Below, one piece after another: positions 22,018 through 36,724 of a stretch of DNA of 64,000 nt (the stretch's first letter is position 1; every line of letters starts with the position of its first letter). The notes beneath the pieces are model-generated. The model worked only from the letters and a program-made list of their open reading frames with translations, made no database searches and was not told where the DNA came from. This DNA is from Brevibacterium album DSM 18261 (lineage in GTDB: Bacteria > Actinomycetota > Actinomycetes > Actinomycetales > Brevibacteriaceae): positions 434,001 through 498,000 of the forward strand of contig NZ_AUFJ01000010.1 in the NCBI RefSeq assembly GCF_000426445.1, in the 5' to 3' direction. The position numbers were made by a program, and so were the translations under genes.

Positions 22018-23319
22018 TCAGCTGCCTTCGATCCGGAGCACGGACCTGACGGATGCGACGGCGTCGAGCGCCGCGAGGTTCTCCACGGTCGCCGCGAGCG
22101 CGGACTCCCGGGCGGTGTGCGTGGCGATGACGAGCTTGGCGCGCGGCTCGTCCGCCTGCGGGTTCTCGAACTGCGTCTGCGAGGCGAGCTCGACGGAGAC
22201 GCCCTCCGCCGCGAGCGCCTCGGCCACGGCGAGGAGGACGCCGGGACGGTCGGAGACCTCGAGGGTGATCTGGTAGCGGGTGTCCACGTCCGCGATCGGC
22301 AGCACGCGGCCGGTCCCGCGGATCTGCGCCGGTGCCTGGCCCCGGCCGCCGAGGACCTTCCGGCGGGCGACGGAGACGAGATCGCCGAGCACGGCCGAGG
22401 ACGTCGGGGCACCGCCCGCTCCCTGGCCGTAGAACATGAGCGAGCCGGCCGACTCCGCCTCGACGAAGACCGCGTTGAAGGCCCCGGACACCGCGGCCAG
22501 CGGATGCTCCCGGCTCACCAGCGCGGGATACACGCGGGCCGAGACGCCGGGGTTCTCGCCCTCGAGGCGCTCGCAGATCGCGAGCAGCTTGATCGTGAAG
22601 CCCTGAGCCTCGGCGGTGGCGATCATGTCCGCGCTCACACCCGTGATGCCCTCGACGTGGACGTCGTCCATCGACACCGGCACCTGGAAGGCAAGCGAGG
22701 CGATGATGGCGGCCTTCGCAGCGGCGTCGAGGCCGGCGACGTCGGCGGTCGGATCGGCCTCGGCGTAGCCCAGCTCCTGGGCCGTGCGCAGAGCGTGGGC
22801 GAAGCCCCAGCCCTCACGCGCCATCTGGTCGAGGATGTAGTTCGTGGTGCCGTTGACGATGCCCATCACGCGGGTGACCCGGTCGCCGGCGAGCGAGGCC
22901 TGCAGCGGCCGCACGATCGGAATCGCACCGGCGACGGCGGCCTCGAACTCGAGCCGCACGCCCGAGGCGTCCGCGGCCTCGAGCAGCTCGGGGAAGCTCT
23001 GCGCGAGCAGGGCCTTGTTCGCGGTGACGACGCTGGAGCCGCCCTCGAGCGCTGCGAGGATGAGGGAGCGGGCGGGCTCGATGCCGCCCATGAGCTCGAT
23101 GACGATGTCCGCCCCGCGGATCGCGGTCTCGGGATCGTCCGTGAGGAGCTCAGCCGGGATGCCCGGCCTCTCCCGGCTCGCATCGCGCACCGCCACGGCG
23201 GTCAGCTCTAGGCGGGTGCCCACCCGCTCCGCGAGGGTCTCGGCATCCGCCAGCAGGGTGCGGGCGACCTCGCTGCCCACGACGCCCCCGCCCAGCAGGG
23301 CAACGGTCAGCTTCTCCAT
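22018..23319 (-). CDS. hom: Homoserine dehydrogenase with C-terminal ACT domain
   Basis: Reduces aspartate semialdehyde to homoserine with NAD(P)H. 433 residues: nucleotide-binding [15 protein letters not shown], the catalytic-domain segments [15 protein letters not shown] and [21 protein letters not shown], and a C-terminal ACT domain ([21 protein letters not shown]), which in C. glutamicum confers threonine feedback inhibition. GAGGA precedes the ATG at 23319. Confidence 0.97.
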   Translation of the reverse strand: MEKLTVALLGGGVVGSEVARTLLADAETLAERVGTRLELTAVAVRDASRERPGIPAELLTDDPETAIRGADIVIELMGGIEPARSLILAALEGGSSVVTANKALLAQSFPELLEAADASGVRLEFEAAVAGAIPIVRPLQASLAGDRVTRVMGIVNGTTNYILDQMAREGWGFAHALRTAQELGYAEADPTADVAGLDAAAKAAIIASLAFQVPVSMDDVHVEGITGVSADMIATAEAQGFTIKLLAICERLEGENPGVSARVYPALVSREHPLAAVSGAFNAVFVEAESAGSLMFYGQGAGGAPTSSAVLGDLVSVARRKVLGGRGQAPAQIRGTGRVLPIADVDTRYQITLEVSDRPGVLLAVAEALAAEGVSVELASQTQFENPQADEPRAKLVIATHTARESALAATVENLAALDAVASVRSVLRIEGS

Positions 23320-23387
23320 TGTGGTCCTCTCGGATCTCGCGTTCTCCCCCCGGCACGGCGCCGGGTTCGGCCCTCGGGCGCTTCGGC

Positions 23388-24806
23388 TCAGCGCAGCGGT
23401 CCGCAGTCGCGTGCGAACAGGTCGTCGAGCGTCTCCGGGCGCACCATCCACTGCGCCGTGCCCTCCTCGACGGCGAGCACGCCCGGTCGCGGCGCCTGGT
23501 TGTAGTTCGAGGACAGCGGCTGGCAGTACGCCCCCGTGCCCGGGACCGCCACGAGGTCGCCCTCGCGCACGTCCGCGGGCAGGTACTCGTCGCGCACCAC
23601 GATGTCGCCGCTCTCGCAGTGCTTGCCGACGACGCGCACGACCACCGGCTCCGCGGCGGAGGCGCGCGAGGCCAGCGTGCACGAGTAGTCCGCATCATAG
23701 AGCGCGGTGCGGACATTGTCGCTCATTCCGCCGTCGACCGACACATACCTGCGCACACCCGTGTCCGTCTCGACCTCCTTGACGTTGCCCACGCGGTAGA
23801 GGGTGAACATCGCCGGGCCCACGATCGAGCGGCCCGGTTCGAAGGAGACCACCGGCAGCTCGTCGCCGGCCTCCGCGCACTCCTTGGCGACCGCCTCGGC
23901 GAGCTGCGCGGCCATCTCGGGCAGCGGCGGGGGCGTGTCCTGCGAGGTGTAGCGCATGCCGAAGCCGCCGCCGAGGTCGAGCTCACCGAGCTCGACCCCG
24001 TGCTCGCGCCTGAGCTGCGCGCGCAGGCCGACGATCCGCCGGGCGGCGACCTCGAAGCCGGACGCGTCGAAGATCTGGGAGCCGATGTGGCTGTGCAGGC
24101 CAATGAGGTCGAGGTGCTCTGCGGCGATGACGCGGGCGCAGGCCTCCGCGGCGGTCCCGCTCTGCAGGGACAGGCCGAACTTCTGGTCCTCGTGGGCCGT
24201 GGCGATGAAATCGTGCGTGTGCGCCTCGACGCCCACCGTCACCCGGACCATGATGCGCGCGCGCACGCCCAGCCGGGCGGCGGCGACCTCGACCCGCTCG
24301 ATCTCGTCGAGGGAGTCGACGACGATGCGGCCGATCCCCCAGCGCAGGGCGAGCTCGATCTCCTCGGCAGACTTGCTGTTGCCGTGCAGGCCCACGAGCT
24401 CGGCGGGGACGCCCGCGCGCTGGACGATGCGCAGCTCGCCGAGGGAGCACGTGTCGATGCCCAGCCCCTCCGCGGCCGCGAGCTGGGCGACCGCGACGGT
24501 GAGGAAGGCCTTCCCGGCGTAGTAGGCCCGCGCGCTCGTCCCGACGCGGGAGAACGCATCGGCGAAGGCGGCCACGGTCTCGCGGGCGCGGATGCGGAAG
24601 TCCTCGACGTCGAACACGTAGAGGGGGCTGCCGAACTCGGCGGCGAGATCGCTCACGCGGTGGCCGGCGATCGTGAGCACGCCCTCGGCGTCCTTGGCCG
24701 CATGCGCCGGCCACAGGCTGGGCATGAGGGCGTTGACGTCCTCGGGATAGGGCAGCCAGACGGGCGAGGGCCCTGCGTGGAGGACTCCGGAGATGTGTGC
24801 GGGCAT
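23388..24806 (-). CDS. lysA: Diaminopimelate decarboxylase
   Basis: Last step of lysine synthesis: decarboxylation of meso-diaminopimelate, using PLP. 472 residues of the fold-III barrel: PLP lysine K99 in AYYAGKAFL, the GLHSHIGSQ motif, GGGFGMRYT, FEPGRSIVG, and the substrate-binding HCESGDIVV. GGAGGGG lies five bases before the ATG. Eleven bp downstream of argS, as in other actinobacteria. Confidence 0.97.
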   Translation of the reverse strand: MPAHISGVLHAGPSPVWLPYPEDVNALMPSLWPAHAAKDAEGVLTIAGHRVSDLAAEFGSPLYVFDVEDFRIRARETVAAFADAFSRVGTSARAYYAGKAFLTVAVAQLAAAEGLGIDTCSLGELRIVQRAGVPAELVGLHGNSKSAEEIELALRWGIGRIVVDSLDEIERVEVAAARLGVRARIMVRVTVGVEAHTHDFIATAHEDQKFGLSLQSGTAAEACARVIAAEHLDLIGLHSHIGSQIFDASGFEVAARRIVGLRAQLRREHGVELGELDLGGGFGMRYTSQDTPPPLPEMAAQLAEAVAKECAEAGDELPVVSFEPGRSIVGPAMFTLYRVGNVKEVETDTGVRRYVSVDGGMSDNVRTALYDADYSCTLASRASAAEPVVVRVVGKHCESGDIVVRDEYLPADVREGDLVAVPGTGAYCQPLSSNYNQAPRPGVLAVEEGTAQWMVRPETLDDLFARDCGPLR

Positions 24807-24817
24807 GGGGTCCCCTC

Positions 24818-26464
24818 CTACATCCGCTCGGGCGCGGAGACGCCCAGGAGGCCGAGGCCGTTGGCGAGCACCTGCGCCGTCGCCCGATCGAGGACGAGCC
24901 GCGAGGCATGGACGGCGCCGAGCTCCTCATCGGCCGTGGGCGTGACGCGGCAGGCGTCGTACCACTTGTGGAAGAGGCCGGCCAGCGATTCGAGATAGCG
25001 CGCGATGCGGTGGGGCTCGCGCAGCTCGGCGGCCTGCGCGACGACGCGGGGGAAGTCCGCGAGCGCGGCGAGCAGGGCGGACTCGGTCTCGTGCGTGAGC
25101 GTCGCGGCGTCGAAGAGCGCCGGATCGATGCCGGCCTCGACGGCCTTCCGCTCCACGCCCCGGGCGCGGGCGTGCGCGTACTGGACGTAGTGCACGGGGT
25201 TGTCGTTGCTCGCCGAGCGCAGCACCTCGGGGTCGAGGGTGAGCGGGGAGTCGGCGGGGATCCGCGCGAGGGAGTAGCGCAGGGCATCGCGGCCCAGCCA
25301 TTCGACGAGGTCCCGGAGCTCGATGATGTTGCCGGCGCGCTTGGACAGCTTGGCCCCGTTGACCTTGATGAGCTGGCCGATGAGGATCTCGATGTTGTGC
25401 TCGGGATCGTCGCCGGCGGCCGCGGCGATGGCCTTGAGGCGGCCCACGTAGCCATGGTGGTCCGCGCCGAGGAGGTAGACCTTCTCCTCGAAGCCGCGGT
25501 CCTTCTTGTCGAGGTAGTAGGCGGCGTCCGCGGCGAAGTAGGTGGGTACGCCGTCCTTCCGGATGAGGACGCGGTCCTTGTCGTCGCCGAAGTCCGTGGT
25601 GCGCAGCCACACCGCGCCCTCGTGGTCGAAGACGTGGCCCTGCTCGCGCAGACGGGCCACGGCCGACTCCAGCGCACCGGAGTCGTGGAGGGACTTCTCC
25701 GAGAACCACACGTCGAAGCGGACGTCGAACTCCGCGAGCGTGTCCTGGATGTCCCGCAGCTGGAGGGCGTAGGCCCGGGTGCGCACCTCCTCGCGGACGG
25801 TGTCGTCGCAGACATCGGCCAGGGCCGGGTGCTCGGCGGCGATGGTCTCCGCGATCTCCGTGATGTAGGCGCCGGGATAGCCGCCCTCGGGCACCTCGCG
25901 GCCCTTCATCCGGGCGAGGACGGAGTCCGCGAAGACGTCCATCTGGGAGCCGGCGTCGTTGATGTAGTACTCGCTCGCGACGGTCGCGCCGGCGAAGGCG
26001 AGGACGCGTGCGATCGCATCGCCGAGTGCCGCCCAGCGGGTGTGGCCCAGGTGCAGCGGCCCGGTGGGGTTCGCAGAGACGAACTCCATGTTGATCGTGC
26101 GGCCGTCCAGAGCGGTGCCCCGGCCGTAGTCGGCACCGGCGGCGACGATGTCTGCGGCGAGCTGCCCAGCCGCACCCGCGGCGAGCGTGATGTTGATGAA
26201 GCCGGGACCGGCGACCTCGCAGGACTCGATGCCCTCGGCCCGCCCGAGGATCTCCGCCAGGCCGTTCGCGAGCTCTCGGGGCACGAGGCCGGCCTTCTTG
26301 GCCGTCTGCAGCGCCACATTCGTCGCCCAGTCCCCGTGGTCTCGGCTCTTGGGCCGCTCGACGACGAGCTTGGCGGGCACCTCCACAGGGGTGCCGGTCT
26401 GCGAGCTGTATTCCTCGAGTGCGCGGGCGATCACGGCCCTGAGTTCTTCCGGAGTCACCCGCAC
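24818..26464 (-). CDS. argS: Arginyl-tRNA synthetase
   Basis: Class I aminoacyl-tRNA synthetase. 548 residues: N-terminal Add-1 tRNA-binding domain, HIGH-type motif HLGH at residues 138–141 (in SANPTGPLHLGHTR), KMSKS-type KLSKRAGN, and a C-terminal helical anticodon-binding domain ending GLLGVSAPERM. GTG start at 26464; an alternative GTG two codons later is equally possible because no clear ribosome binding site precedes either. Confidence 0.96.
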   Translation of the reverse strand: MRVTPEELRAVIARALEEYSSQTGTPVEVPAKLVVERPKSRDHGDWATNVALQTAKKAGLVPRELANGLAEILGRAEGIESCEVAGPGFINITLAAGAAGQLAADIVAAGADYGRGTALDGRTINMEFVSANPTGPLHLGHTRWAALGDAIARVLAFAGATVASEYYINDAGSQMDVFADSVLARMKGREVPEGGYPGAYITEIAETIAAEHPALADVCDDTVREEVRTRAYALQLRDIQDTLAEFDVRFDVWFSEKSLHDSGALESAVARLREQGHVFDHEGAVWLRTTDFGDDKDRVLIRKDGVPTYFAADAAYYLDKKDRGFEEKVYLLGADHHGYVGRLKAIAAAAGDDPEHNIEILIGQLIKVNGAKLSKRAGNIIELRDLVEWLGRDALRYSLARIPADSPLTLDPEVLRSASNDNPVHYVQYAHARARGVERKAVEAGIDPALFDAATLTHETESALLAALADFPRVVAQAAELREPHRIARYLESLAGLFHKWYDACRVTPTADEELGAVHASRLVLDRATAQVLANGLGLLGVSAPERM

Positions 26465-26588
26465 AGGATAGTGGGTACCTGCCGCACACGGACAATCGTC
26501 TCAGCCGGCGGCGGGGGCGTGCGCGGTCCGGCGCATGCCCATGGGGCGATGTCGAATCGCCTGCCGCGCAGAGCGCGGACACGAAGAC

Positions 26589-26620
26589 GGCCCCTCACCT
26601 GTTATTCCAGGTGAGGGGCC
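26589..26620 (-). terminator. Hairpin terminator downstream of tRNA-Arg
   Basis: Perfect 12-bp stem (26589–26600 with 26609–26620) around an eight-base AT-rich loop, immediately 3' of the tRNA gene on the minus strand. Only a weak U-rich stretch (GTCTT) follows. It would separate the tRNA transcript from argS. Confidence 0.8.
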
Positions 26621-26628
26621 TTAGCTGG

Positions 26629-26701
26629 TGCCCGCGACAGGATTCGAACCTACGACCTTCTGCTCCGGAGGCAGACGCTCTATCCACTGAGCTACGCGGG
26701 C
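26629..26701 (-). tRNA. tRNA-Arg, anticodon CCG
   Basis: Full cloverleaf read on the minus strand: acceptor GCCCGCG/CGCGGGC, D-arm GCTC...GAGC, anticodon stem TCTGC/GCAGA with loop CTCCGGA, T-arm loop TTCGAAT, discriminator A, and CCA encoded at 26626–26628. Decodes CGG. Fittingly it is close to argS. Confidence 0.96.
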
Positions 26702-26807
26702 TGACGAGGACTCACTCTAGCACTCGAAGCGGGTGCTTTCACAACCGAGCGCGGTCCAGCACTTGTGCCGTGCCTCACAGACCGCGGTCCACGAGGCACT
26801 GCGGGGC

Positions 26808-27731
26808 TCAGTGGCCCCGGATCGTCTCACGCGCCGGGACGTACTCCCAGTGCCAGGGCTCGTACTTGCTCGCCTTCGCCCAGTCCGGGTTCTCCCAGCC
26901 GTAGTCCGCCGCGTTCGCGACCAGCCAGTCGTACTGCTCGCCCGAGGCGTTCTGCGCGCCGCCGCCGAAGTCGAGGGCGATGCCCCAGCCGTGGAGGGAG
27001 GTGCCGGGGCGGGCGGCCAGGCCGGGCTTGCGGCCGGCGACGGAGATCTGGCCCTCGAGGCTCCGGTAGGAGTCCGTGATGGCCATGTCCTTGCCCGTGT
27101 CCGCCTTGAACGCGGCGTTCATCTTGGCGAAGGACACCGCGGCGTCCGCGCGCAGCTTGTGCCCTCCGATGCCCACATCGCACAGCCAGTCCTCGGGCAG
27201 CTCGCCGTTGCCGACGTCCTGACCCCAGTCCTTGTCGTCCGCGCAGCCGGGCAGGACCGTCTTCGTGATGGAGCGGCCCGCCGCCTCGACGGTGCCGCCG
27301 TCGGCGCTCGGCACGGAGCCGGAGGCGGTGCTGCCCACCGCGGCATCGGCCTCGGTGACGTCCGCACTCACGGCCTCCGCACTCAGCGCGGTGAGCGTGG
27401 GAGCCTCATCGGCCGGCGCCTCGGCCGCCTGGGCCTGCCCCGTCCCGTTGCCCGCGACGAGGACCGCCGCGACGGCGACACCGGCGGCGGAGACGGTGGT
27501 CATGGCGGAGACCGCGGCCGCACGACGCCGGCGCAGCGAGCGCACCACCGAGCCGTCGGAGCCCCGGAAGGCGACGGCACCGGCGTTCACCTGATCGGCC
27601 GCTGCGGCGAATCCCGGTGCCTCCGGGATCGCCGCGAAGGTGCGGCGGGTCGAGCGCCGCGTGCGGCCCTCCGCCTCGCGCCGCTCCCTGCGACTGGTGA
27701 ACACCTGTGCGGCGTCGGTTCCCTCGGCCAT
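26808..27731 (-). CDS. M15 family D-alanyl-D-alanine carboxypeptidase, membrane-anchored
   Basis: 307 residues. Cytoplasmic basic N-terminus (~70 residues), one transmembrane segment (about 73–94, AVSAMTTVSAAGVAVAAVLVAG), an Ala/Glu-rich extracellular linker, and a C-terminal VanY-type domain. Zinc ligands are H247 and D254 in SLHGWGIALDF and H294 in EPWHWEY; E291 is the likely catalytic base. Two cysteines (C163, C184) may form a disulfide. It would trim peptidoglycan stem peptides outside the membrane. GGAG lies eight bases before the ATG. It has its own promoter and a structured leader. Confidence 0.9.
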   Translation of the reverse strand: MAEGTDAAQVFTSRRERREAEGRTRRSTRRTFAAIPEAPGFAAAADQVNAGAVAFRGSDGSVVRSLRRRRAAAVSAMTTVSAAGVAVAAVLVAGNGTGQAQAAEAPADEAPTLTALSAEAVSADVTEADAAVGSTASGSVPSADGGTVEAAGRSITKTVLPGCADDKDWGQDVGNGELPEDWLCDVGIGGHKLRADAAVSFAKMNAAFKADTGKDMAITDSYRSLEGQISVAGRKPGLAARPGTSLHGWGIALDFGGGAQNASGEQYDWLVANAADYGWENPDWAKASKYEPWHWEYVPARETIRGH

Positions 27732-27881
27732 TCACTCACTCCAAAGCTTCGTGGATGCTCGGGCCAGCGGCCCTGCGATTCCTCGTCAGAGATTCCTCGG
27801 CAGAACGCGACCCCGCCCAGCAGAGCGGGGTCACCGTTCATGTGTCACAACACTATAACGACAGCGTTACAAAGACGTCCA
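27732..27881 (-). promoter_or_regulatory. Promoter, palindromic operator and structured leader of the M15 peptidase gene
   Basis: On the minus strand: -35 TGGACG (27876–27881), 18-bp spacer, -10 TATAGT (27852–27857). A TAACG-CTGT-CGTTA inverted repeat (27856–27869) overlaps the -10, resembling GTAAC-type sites used by MtrA at peptidoglycan hydrolase genes (resemblance only). The ~110-base leader has an 8-bp hairpin GACCCCGC/GCGGGGTC (27809–27832) and two copies of GAGGAATC before the ribosome binding site. It does not match the c-di-AMP ydaO riboswitch well enough for me to name it. Confidence 0.55.
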
Positions 27882-27954
27882 GTCGATATATGCGAGGACA
27901 CATTCCGTGACACAACCCACGTTGCGGTCAGTATGGTGGGACGAGCCCCGGAGC

Positions 27955-29013
27955 TCAGCGCAGGCCCCGCTCACGGTGCCGCTGCATCGCATCGTCGACC
28001 TCGCCCACGAGCTCCTCGAGCACGTCCTCGAGGAAGACCGCGCCCACCGCCTCGCCCGAGGCGTCGAGCACCTTGGCGACATGGCCTCCCGCACCGCGCA
28101 TCTCGTCGAGGGCGTCCTCGATCTCCGCGCCCGCGGACACCGCCGTCATCGCACGGAAGCGCTTGGGGTGGATGGGCGCCCGGTAGTCGGCCTCGTTGTC
28201 CGCGTACAGGAGGTCCTTGATGTGGAAGTACGTGCTGAGCGCACCCTCGGAGTCCTCGACGATGAACCGCGAGTACCCGGTCCGCCCCACGAGGCCCTCG
28301 ACCTCCTCGGGGGTCACCCCCTCCCCCACCGTCACGAGCGAGGACCGCGGCACCATCACCTCGGCGACGGTCTTGTCGGAGAACTCGAGCGCCCCCTTGA
28401 GGATGCCGGAGTCGTCGCTCAGCAGCCCCTCCCGCTGCGATTCGACGACGATCGACTGCACCTCCTCGACGGTGTAGGCGGCATTGACCTCGTCGCGCGG
28501 TGTGACGCCGAGCAGCCGGAGCACGCCGTTGGCGAAGGCGTTGAGCGGGCGGATGACGAAGCCGAACAGCCGGGCCAGGAACACGAGCGGCGGAGCGAGC
28601 AGCAGCGCCGCCTGCCGGGAGAGCGCGATCGCGATGTTCTTGGGGATCATCTCCCCCACGACCACGTGCAGATAGGTCACAGCGGCCAGCGCGAGCACGA
28701 ACGAGATCACGTCCGAGAGCCCCGCGGGGACGCCGAGGCCGCTCAGCGGCCCCACCAGCAGGTGGTGGATCGCGGGTTCGGCGACGTTGCCCAGGAGCAG
28801 GGAGCACACCGTGATGCCCAGCTGGCAGATCGCCAGCATGAGCGACACGTGCTGCATCGCGTACAGGGTCGTCCGCGCGCGCTTCGAGCCCGCATCCGCG
28901 TAGGGCTCGATCTGCGAGCGCTTCGCGGAGACGATGCCGAACTCCGCCGCGACGAAGAAGGCGTTGCCGAGCAGCAGCACGACGAGCCAGACCAGTCCCA
29001 TCCAGTCACTCAT
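27955..29013 (-). CDS. CNNM/DUF21 membrane protein with CBS pair (short form)
   Basis: 352 residues. N-terminal DUF21 domain with about four membrane segments and the family features AAEFGIVSAKRSQI and VVGEMIPKNIAIA, then a CBS pair (EVMVPRSSLVTVGEGVTPEEV ... GYSRFIVEDSEG). It lacks the C-terminal CorC/HlyC domain present in its upstream neighbour. Family members move or regulate divalent cations such as magnesium or cobalt. It overlaps the upstream paralogue by eight bases. In mycobacteria an identical pair sits next to guaB1 (Rv1841c–Rv1843c, from memory). Confidence 0.9.
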   Translation of the reverse strand: MSDWMGLVWLVVLLLGNAFFVAAEFGIVSAKRSQIEPYADAGSKRARTTLYAMQHVSLMLAICQLGITVCSLLLGNVAEPAIHHLLVGPLSGLGVPAGLSDVISFVLALAAVTYLHVVVGEMIPKNIAIALSRQAALLLAPPLVFLARLFGFVIRPLNAFANGVLRLLGVTPRDEVNAAYTVEEVQSIVVESQREGLLSDDSGILKGALEFSDKTVAEVMVPRSSLVTVGEGVTPEEVEGLVGRTGYSRFIVEDSEGALSTYFHIKDLLYADNEADYRAPIHPKRFRAMTAVSAGAEIEDALDEMRGAGGHVAKVLDASGEAVGAVFLEDVLEELVGEVDDAMQRHRERGLR

Positions 29014-30334
29014 GGGAGCTCCCCTCCGTCGCGGGGACGGGGCGGAGGTCCGGTATCAGCCTCAGCCTCTCGACCCGGCGGACGTGCATCCGCTCGACCA
29101 CGAGGCGCCCGTCCTCGAAGCGCACCTCATCCCCTTCCTCGGGGACGCGGCCGAGGCAGTACATGACGTACCCGGCCATCGTCTCGTACTCGGAGTCCTC
29201 CGGGATGCGCAGGCCGACGGCCGCGGACACCTCGTCCGGGCGCAGCCGTCCGGGCACGATCCACGAGCCGTCGCGGGCGGGGCGGACCATGACGCGCATC
29301 CGGTCGTGCTCATCGGCGACCTCGCCCACGAGCTCCTCGACGGCGTCCTCGAGCGTCGCCACTCCGGCCGTGCCGCCGTACTCGTCCACGACCACCACCA
29401 TCTGCGTCGAGCGCGAGCGCAGCCGCAGGAGGAGGCGGTCGAGGGGCAGCGTCTCCGGCACCTGCTGCACCTCCGTCATGAGACCGCCCGCATAGGCGTC
29501 GCCGCGGTTGTCCAGCGGGACGGACATCGCGGACTTGAGGTGTACGACGCCCACGACGTCGTCACGGCTCTCGCCGATGACGGGGAAGCGCGAATAGCCC
29601 GTCCGCCGTGCGGCCTCGACGATATCGGCCGCGGTGGAGTCCTTCGCCACCGTCACCATGCGCGTGCGCGGGGTCATGACGTCCTCCGCCGTCCGCTCCG
29701 AGAAGCTGAGGGTGCGCTCGAGGAGGCCGGCGGTCTGCTCCGCCATCTTCCCCTCCTCGGCGGAGTGCCGCACGAGGGCCGTGAGCTCCTCCGGGGACCG
29801 CCCGGCCGAGCCCTCCTCCTGCGGCTCGATGCCCATCGACACGAGCGCGCGGTTGGCAGTGCCGTTGAGCACGGAGATGACGGGGCGGAAGACGACGGAG
29901 AAGGCGTACTGCAGGGGCACCGCGATCTGCGCGGCGTGCATCGGCGAGGAGATCGCGAGGTTCTTCGGCACGAGCTCGCCCACGACCATCGAGAGGATCG
30001 TCGAGACGAGCAGGGCCAGGCCCAGCGCGATGGGCCGCGAGGCCGATTCCGGTGCGCCCAGCCCCTCGAGCACGGGGGCGAGGAGAGCGCCGAGGGAGGG
30101 CTCCATGAGGTAGCCCGTCAGCAGGGTCGTGATGGTGATGCCCACCTGCGCCGCCGAGAGCTGGGTGGACAGGTGCGTCGTGGCCTTCCTGATGACGCCG
30201 GCGAAGCGCGAGCCCTCGGCCACGGCGCGGTCGACGGTGTGCTTGTCGAGGGTGAGGAGGGCGAACTCCGCCGCGACGAAGACGCCGGTGCCGGCGATGA
30301 GGACGAGAGCGAGGGCGAGGAGCAGCCACTCCAT
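29006..30334 (-). CDS. CNNM/DUF21 membrane protein with CBS pair and CorC/HlyC domain
   Basis: 442 residues. DUF21 transmembrane domain (VAAEFALLTLDKHTVD; VGELVPKNLAISSP), CBS pair (EDVMTPRTRMVTVAKDS; GYSRFPVIGESRDDVVGVV), and a C-terminal CorC_HlyC transporter-associated domain (VDEYGGTAGVATLEDAVEELVGEV ... GYVMYCLGRVPEEGDEV). Probably acts together with the overlapping short paralogue as a heteromeric cation transporter or sensor. GGGGGAGC precedes the ATG. A -10-like TATGAT lies at 30485–30490. Confidence 0.92.
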   Translation of the reverse strand: MEWLLLALALVLIAGTGVFVAAEFALLTLDKHTVDRAVAEGSRFAGVIRKATTHLSTQLSAAQVGITITTLLTGYLMEPSLGALLAPVLEGLGAPESASRPIALGLALLVSTILSMVVGELVPKNLAISSPMHAAQIAVPLQYAFSVVFRPVISVLNGTANRALVSMGIEPQEEGSAGRSPEELTALVRHSAEEGKMAEQTAGLLERTLSFSERTAEDVMTPRTRMVTVAKDSTAADIVEAARRTGYSRFPVIGESRDDVVGVVHLKSAMSVPLDNRGDAYAGGLMTEVQQVPETLPLDRLLLRLRSRSTQMVVVVDEYGGTAGVATLEDAVEELVGEVADEHDRMRVMVRPARDGSWIVPGRLRPDEVSAAVGLRIPEDSEYETMAGYVMYCLGRVPEEGDEVRFEDGRLVVERMHVRRVERLRLIPDLRPVPATEGSSHE

Positions 30335-30614
30335 TCAGGCTGCTCCCCCTCTGCGGAGGCCGGCCCTGCCCGGCGGGGCCTGGGGCCCCCTGTGCCCGGT
30401 GCGGACCGTGCGGCCGAGGGGGTGTGTGCTGGACGCTGGGATGCCGGCTTCACGCCGGCACGGACTGTCACTCGTCATGAGCCGATCATACCGGGGCGGG
30501 AGCGCCCCCGCTCCACCCCCGGAGGACGGCCTCCGGGGTTCACGTCGTTCTCCCAGCCTCCCGCGCTCGGCAGCCCGGCACCCCCGGCCCACCCCCCCCC
30601 GGCGGCGATGCGCC
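30335..30614. other. Intergenic region between guaB1 and the CNNM pair
   Basis: No gene seen in these 280 bp. On the minus strand there is a GC-rich 9-bp hairpin CCCCGGAGG-ACGG-CCTCCGGGG (30517–30538), a plausible guaB1 terminator, then a -10-like TATGAT (30485–30490), and a 7-bp hairpin TGCCGGC-N5-GCCGGCA (30442–30460) in the leader of the CNNM gene. A run of nine C on the plus strand occupies 30592–30600. Confidence 0.5.
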
Positions 30615-35930
<5,316 letters not shown>

Positions 35931-35934
<4 letters not shown>

Positions 35935-36545
35935 TCCCCAGGCGCAGGCAGACCGTCGTGGTGGTCGGCGACCAGCTGGTCGCCGGCCACGGCGACGGTC
36001 GCGGCCTGGGCTGGCTGGGCCGCGTGGCGGCGCGGACCCACCCCTCTGTGCCGGAGGCCGACTTCTACTCGCTCGCCGTCGCCGGCGAGGACACGACGGG
36101 GCTCACGGAGCGCTGCATGGACGAGGCCTGCCGCAGGTTCGCCGAGAACACGGAGAACCGCCTCGTGCTGGGCCTGCCCGCAGCCGATGCGGACACCGGC
36201 ATCTCCGTCGCCCGCGCCCGCCTCAACATCGCCAATGTGCTCGACCGCGCCCTCACGCAGGAGGTCTCGGCCTTCGTCGTGGGCCCCACCCCCGTGCGGG
36301 ACGCGGACGCCAACCGGCGGCTGGCCGAGCTCAACACGGGGTTCTCGGACGTCGCCCACCGCCGCGGCATCCCCTATGTCGACGCCTTCACCCCGCTGCG
36401 CTCCCACGCGGTGTGGCAGCGCGAGCTCGCCTCCTCCCGCACCGGTTCGCCCGCGCAGGAGGGGTACGGGCTGCTGGCCTGGCTCGTGCTCAACCGCGGC
36501 TGGTTCGACTGGTTCGGCGTCCCGGACGTCCTCGCCGAGGACTGA
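35931..36545 (+). CDS. SGNH-hydrolase-fold protein lacking the catalytic serine
   Basis: 204 residues, starting with GTG that overlaps the kgd stop (GTGA). The first strand reads TVVVVGDQLVAGHGDGRGLGW: the GDS(L) serine is replaced by Gln. An N-terminal-third FYSLAVAGEDTTGL and VVGPTPVRD segments fit SGNH blocks II–III, but the C-terminal DxxH is replaced by FDWFG. So the fold is clear while the esterase triad is not. Related actinobacterial proteins with GDEL or GDQL in this position exist (from memory). Coupled to kgd, function unknown. Confidence 0.72.
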
Positions 36546-36634
36546 GGCCTCGGCCCTCCGCCGCGGGCGCACCGCGCTTTGCCGCTCACCCGCGGCTGTG
36601 GGAGAATCAACGGGTCTATCCGAAGGAGTGAGTC

Positions 36635-36709
36635 ATGAGCAAGCGAGCACGCAAGCGCCGCGACCGCAAGAAGCGCGGCCCCAACCACGGCAAGCGCCCC
36701 AACGCCTGA
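36635..36709 (+). CDS. Ribosomal protein bL37 (24 residues)
   Basis: Very short, highly basic protein MSKRARKRRDRKKRGPNHGK followed by RPNA. It matches the actinobacteria-specific 50S protein bL37 seen in cryo-EM structures of mycobacterial ribosomes (…KKRDRK…NHGKRPN pattern). AAGGAG at 36623–36628 lies six bases before the ATG, and a strong terminator follows 15 bp after the stop, so it is expressed as a proper gene despite its size. Easily missed by gene finders. Confidence 0.92.
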   Translation: MSKRARKRRDRKKRGPNHGKRPNA

Positions 36710-36724
36710 TCCGTGCGTCGACGC

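Noticed and set aside
26589..26707. tRNA-Arg as a phage or island attachment site
   Set aside because: No integrase, no repeated tRNA 3' fragment and no mobile gene nearby; the flanks are conserved core genes.
27732..27850. c-di-AMP (ydaO) riboswitch before the M15 peptidase gene
   Set aside because: The leader is short and lacks the conserved paired motifs I would expect; only a simple hairpin and short repeats are visible.
30592..30600. Nine-C homopolymer as a phase-variation switch
   Set aside because: It lies in the 3' untranslated side of guaB1, neither in a coding frame nor at a promoter spacer that I can identify.
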